The position numbers were made by a program, and so were the translations under genes. A DNA stretch of 64,000 nt. Origin: Cloeon dipterum. Its lineage: Eukaryota; Arthropoda; Insecta; Ephemeroptera; Baetidae. The notes beneath the pieces are model-generated. The model worked only from the letters and a program-made list of their open reading frames with translations. It had not been told where the DNA came from and ran no database searches. The stretch covers positions 34,279,883-34,343,882 of the forward strand of contig NC_088789.1 in assembly GCF_949628265.1 (NCBI RefSeq). Reading direction: 5' to 3'. Numbering within the stretch: the stretch's first letter is position 1; each line of letters begins with the position of its first letter. Shown piece after piece: positions 9,701 through 21,370 of the stretch.

Positions 9701-12487
9701 AGCAAAAGTATTTGGGGGTGCTTACCCTCATCCCCTTTCAACCCCATTGCTACAATTCCGATAAAAAATATTTTAGGATGCTTCCTTTGGGCTTAAAAAT
9801 ACTTTAAATTATCCAAATCTCCTTCTTAATTACCACCTTGTCCCTTATTTGAAATAAGAACAAATAATATTTTAAATTAAGTGCAAAATTAATGCAAAAA
9901 TCCAAAGCTTAAAATTTTGAATGGTAATTTTTTCAACCTTTCCCTTTTGACATAATCTAAAGTTTTTTTATTTATATATCTGTTGACACATAATTTCTAA
10001 TTTATTAAATTACATTTATATATACCAAACGGAAAAAGATACACATCTACAAACTTAAATATCCTTAAAAAATATTCAAATAAAAACAAAATGCTCAAAA
10101 ATTCGGAAAAACACTATAATAAAAGTTGTTTGCACTGCTGTTTGTTTTTATGGAAAATTGCAGTTTTTGCGACCCTGAGAAACCCCCATTAGGTTGTGCA
10201 GTTGTCTGTTTTTTTCCGGAAATTCATAAATTTAATGTTTTTTTTTCGAAATATGAATTTTTTACGTTTATTTAAAACAAATCGTTTTTTATATACGATT
10301 TTGAAATTTAGAAAAATTGTTCAAAAGATGTCCAATGACTAAGGCGATCTATGCAAATTATTTCTTGGTGATAATTTTTTCCACTTAAAAAAAACGTAAA
10401 AATTAGGGTTGCAATTTTTCAAATTTCATTATCTTTGCAACCCCAAATTTTGAGTTCTTTTTAACCATCAGAATTGCATAAACTTCCCATAATTGGACTC
10501 GTCTCCAGGGTTGCAATGCCCAAAAACCGCACAAATAGAGTATTTGTTGCAATGCAGTGTTTTCCCGGGAAAATACGGAATTTTGGAATCTCTGTAGTTA
10601 CAACGTGTTACAATTAAGTTTTGAGTTGCGAATTTTGAGTTATGCAGTCTTAAAAAGCACGTGAGCCGGCTCTAAGCCAGCCGCCAGCCGCGCCGACGGA
10701 ATTTTGCTAGCCAGCCGCCGATGTCTGTATTGACGGCTTGGAGCCGGAAAGCCAGCCGCCGATCAAAATGTGGGCGGCTCAGATGTCTATAATCACACTC
10801 ACAGTATATTATGCAGAGGAAGCGCTCAAACACAGTCACTCACTCTAGTGGCGTATCCGCTTCCGTTTTCCCAAAGCAGAAATTTCGTATATCATTCGCA
10901 CGTCCTCTTCATGAGCAGCGCTTGCTCCCTTGCCGCCACTCCAAAGCGTGCCAAAGGTATTTTGCCGCGAGAGAAGCGCGGTCTCCCTTTTGAGCGTTTC
11001 TCAGCGCCTGCTCTCTCTCTCTCTCCCTCTCTCTCTCTTAAAAATTAACTAAAATTTCTTTTTCTTCGTATCGTGGAGCAAAAACTTCGGTAGCAATTCG
11101 CGTGTTAATTTTTAATCAATTTTTGCGCTTTCCTGTTCATTGCTCATATTTTAATAAGAAGCAAAAGAAAAACCTTTCGCAAGGATTTTTTTTTGTAAAT
11201 TTTGCGTATACTGTTACTAATGAAATTTTGTGATTTGGAGATGGTCGCACCGTTAAACATGCGTATATATTGCCCTCAACTTCCATCCAATATTTAAATA
11301 ATGTTGCCAATTTCAAAATTCAACAAAAACCTACTTTATAGGATAGTGTTCGGCCTTTCTGTACTTTTTGTGACGCATCGCAAGCACAAGAAAAGCTAGA
11401 GTGGAGTTGGTGGATGCTGGTCATCCCCTTTTTCGCCAGAAATTCCCATTTTGTTTATAGCCTCAATTCAAAATACTAATAACAGAACCAAAAAGAAGAG
11501 GTAAATAAAGAAATAATATGGCTTATTTGCCAATTGTATACGAGAAACGGCGGTTCTTGGGTTATGTAGGCGCGAGTTGGGGCAGATCAGGTTCAAAAGT
11601 GGGTCAACCTTCTGCATTGGCCGTGACAGTCACGCGGCTGAATGAATGGGCCGTGAGTAGTAGTAGCAGCAGCCAAGCCACACACAAAAGACAAACGAAC
11701 CCAGAACACGGGACGAGAAAAGGAAAAGCAATAGGAACAAAGCAATTTGGAACGCAGAGGGTTATTATTTATTCGAACACACAGAAAAAATCAGTCTCTA
11801 TATAATATACTTCCTTACATTATTGATTTTATTTTTAAATACAATTTTGCCATCAACTTTTGCTTTTAATGCAGTGAAACCTCAAACGGCGAAACAGCGG
11901 CGTAAATACCGCCTGTGGTTAAATTATTTTTTTTCAATAAAGTTCCGTATATAAGTGAACCAATTATACTGTATACGTATTTGTTCTGTAAAATTTCATT
12001 TATCGTCATTGCTATTCAATAATCAATTCTGACATTTTATATTTCAACAAAATAAAATCTGTATATTTGTATGAAAATACAATAACAACAATTATGGCCA
12101 AGTCAATGGTACATAAAAACTAACTGAATATGGACCAAGAGGAGAGAAAAACACCAGCTGAGTGAGAATGACTCAGTTTGCTATAAATATAAGCAACAGC
12201 CAAGGCACACGCCTTATATGACCAGACGCGAGGAGAAGGAAATTGGTATTTTTGCGTATAAATTAAGAATATTACTTGACGATCTTTTTATAAGATCTTG
12301 AAAGTTTCTGGTCCCACAGTTTCTGCCTACACCATAAATAATCAAGTTTTTTCATTGTATTTGAGCCACATGCTTTGAGAAAATCATTAATTTTTAGTAT
12401 GCATACTATTAATGAATACAATATCATTAATAGTTAAATTGATGTCTGTTGTTCACACCCATTAATCAGGTTAAATATACCAACATT
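9701..12487. other. Repeat-littered intergenic region
   Basis: No gene recognised. It holds a fragment like family 7 (about 10440-10510), a cluster of AGCCAGCCGCCG words at 10670-10790 related to 45920-46025, a CT-rich microsatellite at 11011-11039, and short pieces of other dispersed repeats near 11530-11610, 11630-11720 and 12120-12260. The rest is AT-rich sequence in which I see nothing. Confidence 0.5.
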
Positions 12488-13527
12488 TTAAGTGTGAGGT
12501 GTTCGGACAAAAGACGGATTTGTATCCTGAAAAACGGCCAACTCTTCAGCTGTTTGATCAGCTTCACGATGATGTTTTGACGAAGACCCTTTGACGAAGA
12601 CCCGCTGACGCTTTTTCTGGTTGCAATTAATATGCATTTGGTCTCGGCATTTGACTAACAATCCTATTACAATGATCAAACAAACGTTGACGAAAAGGGA
12701 CGAGATCATAATGATAGTAGTTACTGAAATTCCTTCAGCCTCCGGTGGCTTCTCGAAGGAGCCTTGCTGGTAGTGAAGGTCCAGATTCTTAGGGCACCAA
12801 CCTAATTAAAAAAAACTATAGAATTTATTTAAAAACTGTATTTTTAAATTATTTACTTGCATTGCTGTTGCAATTAACGCTGAAAGTGAAGGCGCCAGCT
12901 TCGGTTTCGTTGTGTTGCACGGAGCAATCGCACACCTCGCTAATATTTACCGAGGCGACCTTTGGAAAATTTTTGCACTGTGTTCCACCGCTTGACCCGT
13001 TATACTTGCAAAAGTCGTATTTCAGTTCTTTTGCTGCAACATTTAATGTATTATCTATCAAGTTCAACACATTCTTTTCGTGGGCCAAATCGAGCTCAAA
13101 TTTAAAAGAAAATAAAAAAGAATAGTATTGAATTGGACGGGGGGGGGGGGGGGGGGTGCTGGTTCGCACCTTTCCAGCATCACGGGACGAATGTTTAGCG
13201 TTTCATTGCGGAGGCAAAAGTGGCCCTTGAGTGGGCAGGGGCCCTGCTTGCGGCTCTTATCCGTTTGCGGTGTTATTTAGACCCGGGTTTCAGCATTCGT
13301 GCTAGTGCAGTGCGCGCCCTTCCCTACCCTCGGACAGGGAAAAGCGAAAAATAATAATTTGCTGAAATAGTTGATATTTACTAACAGTTGGCGCCGATCA
13401 GCAGTTGCCAGTTGTCCACGGTCTTGTTTTCAAACTCAATGGAAGCACAATTCGACCACGAAAAGGCGGTGATAAGTAGGAGAAATCTCAACAGGAAATT
13501 TATTTCATGGCCAGCTCTTTTTACCAT
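12488..13527 (-). CDS. Six-cysteine single-pass receptor-like protein, copy 2
   Basis: Exons 13527-13386, 13033-12857 and 12801-12488, intron phases 1 and 1, 210 residues. The signal peptide (FLLRFLLLITAFSW) leads into ASIEFENKTVDNWQLLIGAN. Exon 2 gives KELKYDFCKYNGSSGGTQC, NISEVCDCSV and VNC. Exon 3 gives WCPKNLDLHYQQGSFEKPPE, a helix (MISSLFVNVCLIIVIGLLV) and a basic tail of about 55 residues starting KCRDQMH and ending NPSFVRTPHT. The tail end is shared with copies 6 and 8 (SFVQPPHT), so the full-length tail is ancestral for this subgroup. Acidic clusters and serines (GSSSKHHRE) are present but I see no known signalling motif. All junctions are consistent, so this is a good type member of the family. 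Confidence 0.83.
13139..13350 (+). repeat. Family 1 repeat in intron 1 with an 18-G run
   Basis: A run of 18 G at 13139-13156 directly abuts a family 1 copy (13157-13350) that lies in intron 1 of receptor copy 2. The insertion leaves the splice sites intact. Confidence 0.75.
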
Positions 13528-13672
13528 TTTTATGAACATATTCTTCTGAAAATCGGAAATATATTTTTTATTAATTCAAAGATGGAAAATGATATATAGT
13601 TAGTCTGAAAAAGAAAATGGCAAGCAAATTGTAATAGAAAGTATTGGCACTGTTTTCTTCGCATTTTCGGCA

Positions 13673-13760
13673 TTTTCCTAGAATTAAATGCTGCTCAAAT
13701 AATAAAGGAATGTTAATTTTAAATTAATATATAAAGCTCTGCATTATTTAAAAGGCTATT
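13673..13760 (-). promoter_or_regulatory. Upstream block shared by family members
   Basis: Contains ATTTTCCTAGAATTAAATGC and TTTTAAATTAATATAT-like sequence shared with the block upstream of copy 1 and others. It lies about 150 bases before the start codon of copy 2. Confidence 0.5.
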
Positions 13761-14204
13761 TTCGGTGTGTCCTGGCGGAGAGGGGAGAAAAATGAGTAGA
13801 CCGGCTCGTTTGCCTTTAAAATTAAGAAATCTAGCGATTTTGTTTGAAACTCATACAAAATCACGTAGATTAAGTGTCATGAAAATTGAGTTTAGTGTTT
13901 TTTCCTTCGTTGGAACTCTTCCGAACATTATATTATGCCTTCAGTATATCACTTTGTATTATGTAAATATGGGAGTAACCCGTTTGTGAGATAAGAACCT
14001 GCTGCGGAGTGTTTTGGGGCTCATGAGAAAGAGCAAAATCGAATTACAGTGTTATATATACCTGCATCAAGTTGGAGCTTTGCAGAACCTTCCTCTTCGT
14101 CGCAGCACACTAAAAAAATTGTTTTCAAACGCAGTGTTAACTGCTGTGTATGACCTTCACATAAATTTAAATTTGTTAGCAGTTTCAACTAGAGGCTGAC
14201 AATG

Positions 14205-14460
14205 AGTTGCGAGTTTTCACACCACCGCACAGAAGGCGCGCAACTGCACTCCAGCAAAGTTTCGCTGGACGATATTCTGTCATAAGAAGTGGTGCGCCAC
14301 ATCCGCCCCCGGAGCCTTCGAGGCAGCTTTCACCGGGCAGGACCAGCAGATGGAGTACACTACGAGCAGTAAGAATGACAGTTTTATTTTCAAAGTCTCG
14401 TCCGCGTTAACATTAATTTGAGTAGCGTAATTTATGGCTTATTTTGCGATCGAAATTAAT
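14205..14460. repeat. Dispersed repeat family 3 fragment
   Basis: Shares with 51960-52215 the TTTCAAAGTCTCGTCCGCG segment and the GGAGCCTTCGAGGCAGCTTT-like segment. No coding frame is conserved between copies. Confidence 0.55.
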
Positions 14461-14689
14461 AAAGCGAGCGCTCAGCAAGATTCTTAGATTTTATTGACAA
14501 CATTGCGTTTATCGAACCCTCGGAAACTGAAATCCGGCATAGTGACCTTATAATATTATTTTTTATGCTGAGAATTCAAATTTAATCAAAATATCGAATA
14601 GATCTAGATATTTTTGTAATAGGTAAACTTTAAATATTTTTAGGCTTTACAATTTTTGCATGAATGCAAAGATCAAACTTAAGCGCGCA

Positions 14690-15010
14690 GCGCTGTAGCG
14701 ATTTATTTATTTATCTTCACTGCTCGCTCTGCGACTGGAGGCTCCTAACGAGGCACGGAGGCGCACACCAAACCAGCGTTAAAAAGGGATAGTAGAGCAC
14801 AATGAACCCGCGAGAACGCGAGCCAGTGAAGAAAAGGGAGAGACTGGGTTAGCGTGTCACGCACTCACACAGCCAACGAAGCGCGACGGGGGAGAGAAAA
14901 GAAATAATTCAAAGGCGCAGCTATTTTTTGCTTCTTCAGAGCTGCCAGACCACACGCAGATGGCTTCAGCATTCGGAGTGCCTGCTTTTTATTTTTTGCA
15001 GTGATTGATA
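14690..15010 (+). repeat. Dispersed repeat family 2, partial copy
   Basis: Carries the family marker GGAGGCTCCTAACGAGGCAC, then AGCACAATGAACCC and a GATGGCTTCAGCATTC end. Longer copies lie at 36000-36590 and 46430-47455. Confidence 0.7.
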
Positions 15011-15335
15011 GAAGTGCGCGCAGGATTATTCGTGAAAATCTTTTATCGTAAAAACAAGAGCTTTTGCAATAAATTATTATTCTTTATTCTAGTCAAATTA
15101 AATAACAAACAAATAAATAAATAATAATAAAATAAATTTAACAAGAGCAATAACAGGAAAAAATCGCAGTGAGGACGTGAGGAGGGAGGACTGGGGCCCT
15201 GAATTTGTCCAGGCGACATTTCTCGACTTGGCCTCTTTTGCAGGCCCATCGGGTTATGTTTAAACAAAGAATAATTAATCAGAAAATTATACACAAAAAG
15301 ACTTCAAAGCAATTAAGGGGGAACAGCACCCAATT

Positions 15336-17276
15336 CTATTTTTTAAAATTTTTGCCTGTACTTTTAATCATTTTGGTCATCACGTTTTTAAAGCGAAGCA
15401 AAGGCATGTTGATACTTCCGTTTTGACGCCGTAACAGTAATTTTGCCAATTCTAGATGGTTTCTCTTCACAGCAAGTTGAAAAGCGGTTTGACCGCAATT
15501 TGTTTGCAAATTGACGTCGGCTCCGTGGTCGAGCAGCAATTGAACCATCAATTTATTGTTTTTATTTGTGGCGATGTGCAGAGCGGTCCATCCATTTTTA
15601 TTCTGCACATTTACGTCAGCGCCGTTTTCTAGCAATTTTTTTGTTAGTTCTGGAAATCCCATTAAAGTGGTGATGTGCAATGCCGTCCATCCATCTTGTC
15701 TCTGCAAATTTACGTCTGCGTGGTTGTCGAGCAGCTTTTGCACCATTTCGTGAAGACCTTTTTCCGCGGCGAAATGCAGGGCCGACCATCCAATCCGATT
15801 TTGCAAATTGACCTCTGCACCGTGGTCTATTAGATTTTGCAGCAATGCAGGATTGCGTCTTCTTGCGACGAGGTGCAGGGGGGTCATTCCGACTACGTTT
15901 TCAAAATTCAGGTCTGCACCTTTGTCGAGAAGCTTTTCAAACAATTTAGGAACTGGATTATCTGAAGCTACGATGGACAGAGCTGTACGCCCGTATTTGT
16001 CACACAAATTCACGTCGGCACCGTGGTCGAGCAGCATTTCAACAATCTCTGGTACTTGATTATATCTAGCAGCGTAATGCAGAGCAGTCCATCCTTTTTT
16101 GTCTTTTAAATCGACCTCGGTGCCTGATTTGAGCAAATCGCCGACGAGCTCCAAATGACCGTACTGTGCAGCGCAATGCAGACAAGTTTTCCCTCTGTCA
16201 TCCACCTTCGTAGGATCACTTTTCAGCATCAAATAGAAGTCGAGACAAACGTGATCCGTTTCCGACCAATAATCTGGCTCTTTTCGTGGCACCAAACCCT
16301 CACGATTGGTATATTCTTGCTTTAGTACTAGCTCCCACGTTTTTATAACATTCTCCACTTCAAAAGGATATTTTCTCACGTGTTCCTTTTTTCGCGTCAG
16401 GTCGTTCCTTTTGGAAAAAATGTTTTTTTCCCATTCTGGATTAGGAAATTCAGACGTCGTGTTACTGTTGCTGGACTTACCGATGATAATTTCCGGAACT
16501 TCGTTCTTAAGGGGGCTTGATTCTTGATGTTTTCGCGGAGATTGGCCAGTATTAGACCTTTTGAAGAATATCTGCCTCCCTCCTAGTACTATGAAGATGA
16601 AAAACGCACTTGTTGAAAAAGCAAGCAAACAGTTGAATATTAAAACATCAACATGAATCGTGTCTGCTGATTCCTTGGTGGAGCCTTGCTCATAGATTAG
16701 GCTCAGTTTCTTTGGACACGAACCTATAAAAATTTAGAACAAAATTAAAAGACTCAAAATAATTGTCGAATATAAGTTTTACTTGAGGTATTTTCGCAGC
16801 TGACGCTAAAACGGAAAAAGCCGCCTGCTTTTTCAATGTCAGTGGTCCTTTGTATGGAGCATCTGCACTTTTCATCCATTTCTATCGAAGCTACTTTTGG
16901 AAAATTTTTGCAGCGAACGCCAGTGGAAGAGGCGTTGTACTGGCAGAAGTCATACAAGAATTCATTATCTGCAAGATGACAAATCAATTGGTTAACTGCA
17001 TCAAATTACGGTCAACTAATTAAAGCGACGACACGGTTGGAAAAAAAATTCACATTCAATGAGGAAATGAGAGAGCAATGTTTTTTTTGTGATTTTAGTA
17101 AACGGAAATTTTGTCAAATTCAAATTTAACTCACCATTCGCTCCTATCATGAATTTCCAATGGTTGACTGATGTATCTTGAAACTCAATGGAAGCCCCGT
17201 CTGAGTAAGGAATGGTCGCGAGGATGAGTAAAATAAATGTGAACTTTGTTTTTCCAAGTCTCCTAAAAGTCTCCAT
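15336..17276 (-). CDS. Receptor-like protein with eight cytoplasmic ankyrin repeats, copy 3
   Basis: Exons 17276-17135, 16968-16783 and 16723-15336, phase 1 introns, 571 residues. Exons 1 and 2 encode the family ectodomain: signal peptide FTFILLILATIPYSDG, SIEFQDTSVNHWKFMIGAN, then NEFLYDFCQYNASSTGVRC, KCRCSI and VSC. Exon 3 opens SSCPKKLSLIYEQGS (Trp of SWCPK replaced by Ser), then a helix at about residues 132-158 (LLAFSTSAFFIFIVL). After a charged linker of about 125 residues come eight ankyrin repeats at about 284-546, with consensus words such as GWTALHIATNKNNKLMVQLL and DHGADVNLQ. Ankyrin repeats bind proteins, so the tail probably recruits a cytoplasmic partner. No other member here has them. 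Fusion is supported by one continuous exon from WCPK position to the last repeat. The plus-strand frames over this exon are shadows. Confidence 0.87.
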
Positions 17277-19179
17277 TCCATTTTTCTATAGATTTCTTCC
17301 TTGATGAGAATATTTTCTGAAACAAATAATGGATTTGCTTATTAACATTTGCTCTTTTGGATTAAATACATTTTAATTTGTATAAAAATGTTTTTTTGCG
17401 TTCGGCTCAGCACACCGAATCTTAAAAGTTTGCAGGCCAACAGCTAAACTAAGAATATTTTGCATGGAAGTATATAGTTCATTGAGTGGGAATTGCAACA
17501 GTTTGTCCCTACAAAATGCGCAAAATTGATTTTAGGACTGAAGAACAGTTGATTAAACGGTTCACACCCACATGATTCTGTTTCCTGTTTCCTGTTTGCT
17601 CTCCATATCTTTCCAACAATGTGCAATTTTTTAGGTGCAGCGCACCTTTGTGATTTCCTCTTACGTATGTTTAATGCGACCCTCCTTGTACTCAAAGAGA
17701 AGAGTAGAAGGCATTTATTGTTGGATATTATTTTGGAAGAGCAATTTATCGGTAGAGCGCATATGTATTTGCTGTGTTTGACGACTGCATAATTTTCTCT
17801 GAAAAGTTTGGACCATGTGAGTCATTTGACTGCAGATAAACGTCTTGCTCTCTTCACAATTATTGCCTTCCTCGTCACTCTTTGGGTTCAGGGAGGGGCG
17901 CATTGAACAAACGTAAGAGGAAATAACAAAGGTGCGCTTAAGAGGAAACATATTCCTTAAAATTGGGATTTTACTGAGACGATCCTTAAACTTGCAAGCT
18001 TTGGGGCTGATTTTTCTCAAAAATTTAAATGGCGACCCGGGGAGTTTTCAGCCTTTTCCTCTTTTTTAGATAAAGGTTGGTGTGAGCGAGCTCGACACGC
18101 GCATGCTGCACCTGCGCTAGCAGCAGCACGAGCTGTGTGCTGTGTCATTCAGCCATCGCAGCAGCAATCGAGCATGCGAGTGCGAGGTTTGTGAGTGATA
18201 TATATATATATATATATATATAACCAGAGTGCTCCTAAATTTTATTGTTTCGGTGTGGTTGAACCTTCATAGATTTAACGGTTTGTTGTGAAATTTGCAG
18301 TGAATCGCCGCGCACTGCGTTTGTTTGTTTCAAGTGTAAACCGTACGTGTTTGAGCCCGAATTTAAGTGAGATTTTCTCACCTCTGACTTGCAGTGAAGC
18401 ATTTTTAATTGAATAATTGTTTAAAAATAATATTTTTGTTTGTTTTTGAAACGTGCTAAAAAGGGAATTTTCAAGTAGTTTTTTAGAAATAATAAATAAA
18501 AGATTGGCTCTAGAGAATCTGGAATTTTACATTATTTAATAACTGATCTAAACTTATTGTTAAGTGCGGATTGTTGATGGAAAGGCACTTTATTAATAGC
18601 CATTTTATAATTGTTTTAAAACCTGCTCAGCTCATGCCAACTTCTGCTAATTATAATTATAATTAAGCTCACCGGGTGTCAATACAGCAGCCACTAGAAA
18701 GATGTGCTGGTGCGAGCCTCTCACCTCCTTAGATTAAAACTCAAGGGAAAGGATCATGACTTTTGTTTTAAACTATGGCATTTCCTGAGTATACGGTGAA
18801 AATGGAATAGAAGCGTGGACGAAAAGAAAGAGTGCGCAGGATAGAACGAAAATTTGGATTAAAAACCGAAATGCACTTACTTGGGCCAAAGTTTGCAGTT
18901 TTTATGCACCTTACATGAGCTCCTCCGCTCAGTTTTGAAACCTGCCGAATGATCAGTACTCGGCTCTTTAAGAGCGGTTGTACCTGAACGTGGGCCCGGT
19001 TAACGGTAAAAGACGATTTCACATGTTGTGAATGTTTATTCGCAGCACTTAACTGTCCCCCCATTTGGTAGTTTGGTTTTTTAAATAAAAGGCATGAATG
19101 TCAATAAAGTTTTGATTATTCAATTTAGATAATTTAATGCTAAATTTAGCTAATTTAGCTAATTTTGTCAACAATCAAA
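17277..19179. other. Intergenic with a TA microsatellite
   Basis: No gene recognised. Contains a (TA)n tract at 18198-18222. The open frames at 17444-17695, 17715-18020 and 18768-19064 have no family resemblance and no splice partners I could see. They share a segment with each other (TTTCCTCTTACGTATGTTT at 17653 and its inverted relative near 17910). Confidence 0.45.
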
Positions 19180-19500
19180 CTTTAGCGCTATTTATTTCTA
19201 AAGCAGAGCACAATGAACCCAAAGAGCGTAAGGAGAGTAGATACAAGGAGGCGACATTCGGCATTAGAGCTGATACCCTCCCATGAAGGTATCAGCTCTG
19301 ATACCGAACGCCGCCTCCTAATATCTACTCTCCTTGCAAGAGCGTTTGCCACAGCAGAGAAAGCACAAGGGAAAAAGAAAAATTCCACGCCAGCATATTT
19401 GCTTCTTCAAAGAGTTGCAAAACCGCACGCAAGATGGCTCCTGCTTTCATTGTGGCTGCTATTTTATTTTCTTCTTAATTAATTAATTGGTGCGTATGCA
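19180..19500 (+). repeat. Family 2 repeat interrupted by a hairpin element
   Basis: Family 2 sequence (GAGCACAATGAACCCA) is interrupted after about 19226 and resumes near 19341 with GCAAAACCGCACGCAAGATG-type sequence. The interruption is the palindromic element listed next. Confidence 0.65.
19228..19340. repeat. Hairpin MITE, copy a
   Basis: Arms of about 50 bases (core GAGGCGACATTCGGCATTAG against its complement) with a spacer of about 10 bases. The same arm sequence forms a second hairpin at 48723-48834, so this is a mobile family. Here it is nested in family 2. Confidence 0.8.
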
Positions 19501-21370
19501 CAGGATGATTCGTGAAAATCTTTTATCGGTTTCGCATTTTCAGCATTTTTTACTTTTGGACTAAAAGCTGTTATTCTTTTAATAGAACAGAGATGCATCA
19601 TTATAAAATTAAAGAACTGACTAATGTTGTTCAAAATACATTAACAAAAGGCATCATAAAAATAAATTCCTTTTAATAATGATACTTTCTGAACGAGACA
19701 GATCTCATTTTTGACTCAAATGGTGTGTGGGTGTTTTGTTTGAGTAATTCTAATTAACTCTTTTAACCCCGCAAAATTAAATTGCTTTAATCATTTTGGT
19801 GAATATTCTCTCAGGTTTCATTGTCGCGTAACCTTTCAACTAATTAACAAGGTATATTTAATTTTAACGTACCTTTGAAGTGCTCGTGAAGTTGGTTTTC
19901 GCTCTCAGGCTGTACTTGCAATTTTGGCAGAAGCTGGAAGGCATTTTTGAGCATTTTAATATTTGACTTTTTTAGAGTGCCTGACACTTCTTTCTGTTTG
20001 ACAAGAAGAATTCATTTAAAAAGCATGAAGGATATTAATCAAATTATTCACGCCATAAACTATAAAATTTGTATGGTCATTACAAAAGTCTAGCCAGATC
20101 CTAATGTCAGGATGTAAATTTTACTTGAATTTCGTTCCTTATAAAGTAATTATACTTCTTTAGAACTGATAATTTGGTTTTGTAACGAAAATCTAATATA
20201 TGTATTTAGTATCACTTTTTTCATTTTTTTTTATTTTTTTACTATCAGCTATAGTCGTGCAGAAAATTACAAAAGTACAAAAAAGTAAGTCTAATCCAGA
20301 TACATGAGATTGAGCCCATCGGGATGAGACATTTGGCAACGTTTTTAATCAGTATCATTATTATATAGATTCATGGCATCTGTTGCAAGTTGAGATTTAC
20401 ATAAATTAGAATACAAGTCTCACTGTCAGTTTAGAAGAGATCGTATAAAAGAACAGAATTTCCCATCTTGTTTTTCCAGTTCTGGAAAAATTATTCCGGT
20501 TATTTCCAGTTCCTGTTTCAACTACTAGGAAAAAAATCCTGTCCGGTTAAAATATTTCCGGTTCCGTGTGAAAAACCGGAAACGGACCGGATTCCGGTTT
20601 CCAGTTTTGGTTTCCTGTCTTGAGACAAGCTCTAGTTCAGAGAGATCAAATATTTTTCCACTATGCTTCTGAAGCAACCTAGTCTCTGGCACGTTTTAAT
20701 ATTGTTTTATAGCTAAAAATATTTTCATTGTGGATGTGGGATGTGGGCATGAAGTATGGGGCAAGACAATGAACAGAGTTGAACTTAAAAAGTCATATAT
20801 TCTTTAGTTTGAAAAAAAACAGAAGGTGAAAATAAAAATCAAACCGAAAACGCGAATCGGAGAGGCTTTGGGATTGTGAGTCAGCGGCCTGAAGGTGGCC
20901 TTGACAGTCGCGAGGAGTAAAAATGAATATTTTTGTGATTAAAAAATAGCGTTTTATGATAAGGAACTAAATAATATTGTTGGTTATGTTCTGTAAAGCA
21001 CTAATAACTTTTCAAATTATATTTTAGCCGCATGCTTTGAGGAAATCGTTCTCTCCCCGCCGAGCTCTCCCTTTGATTCATCATCGCGGCGGCTGCCTTT
21101 CACCAACAGTCGTCCCTCACTCTCTTATTTAACACGAGCCAGTCACAGTTCATTTTAGTGCTATTAAAGAATACAACATAAATGATTGTGAGAGGTATGT
21201 AAGTTTTTCACACTTGATAATCTAGTCGAAAAACATTAATTTGAAAAAAAAAATGAAATTTGAGGTGATTATACAAAGGACAGTTATTATCCGTCCTGGA
21301 AAGCAGTTGCTTCTTGAGCTCGTTAAAACTGCGTCATCGCGTTCTTCATTTGAAGACCTGTTGACATATA
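19501..21370. other. Intergenic with degraded repeats
   Basis: No gene recognised. A TTCCGGTT-rich block at 20465-20635 is related to 26540-26660. A piece at 20860-20935 (GGCCTTGACAGTCGCGAGGA) is related to family 2. A CATCGCGGCGGCTGCCTTTC piece at 21080-21100 recurs, diverged or inverted, at 25220-25245, 42310-42340 and 52590-52620. Just before the receptor stop, 21220-21370 still resembles the tail-coding sequence of other copies. Confidence 0.5.

Noticed and set aside
15556-16527. Plus-strand frames over the ankyrin exon
   Set aside because: Shadows of the regular ankyrin codon pattern on the opposite strand.
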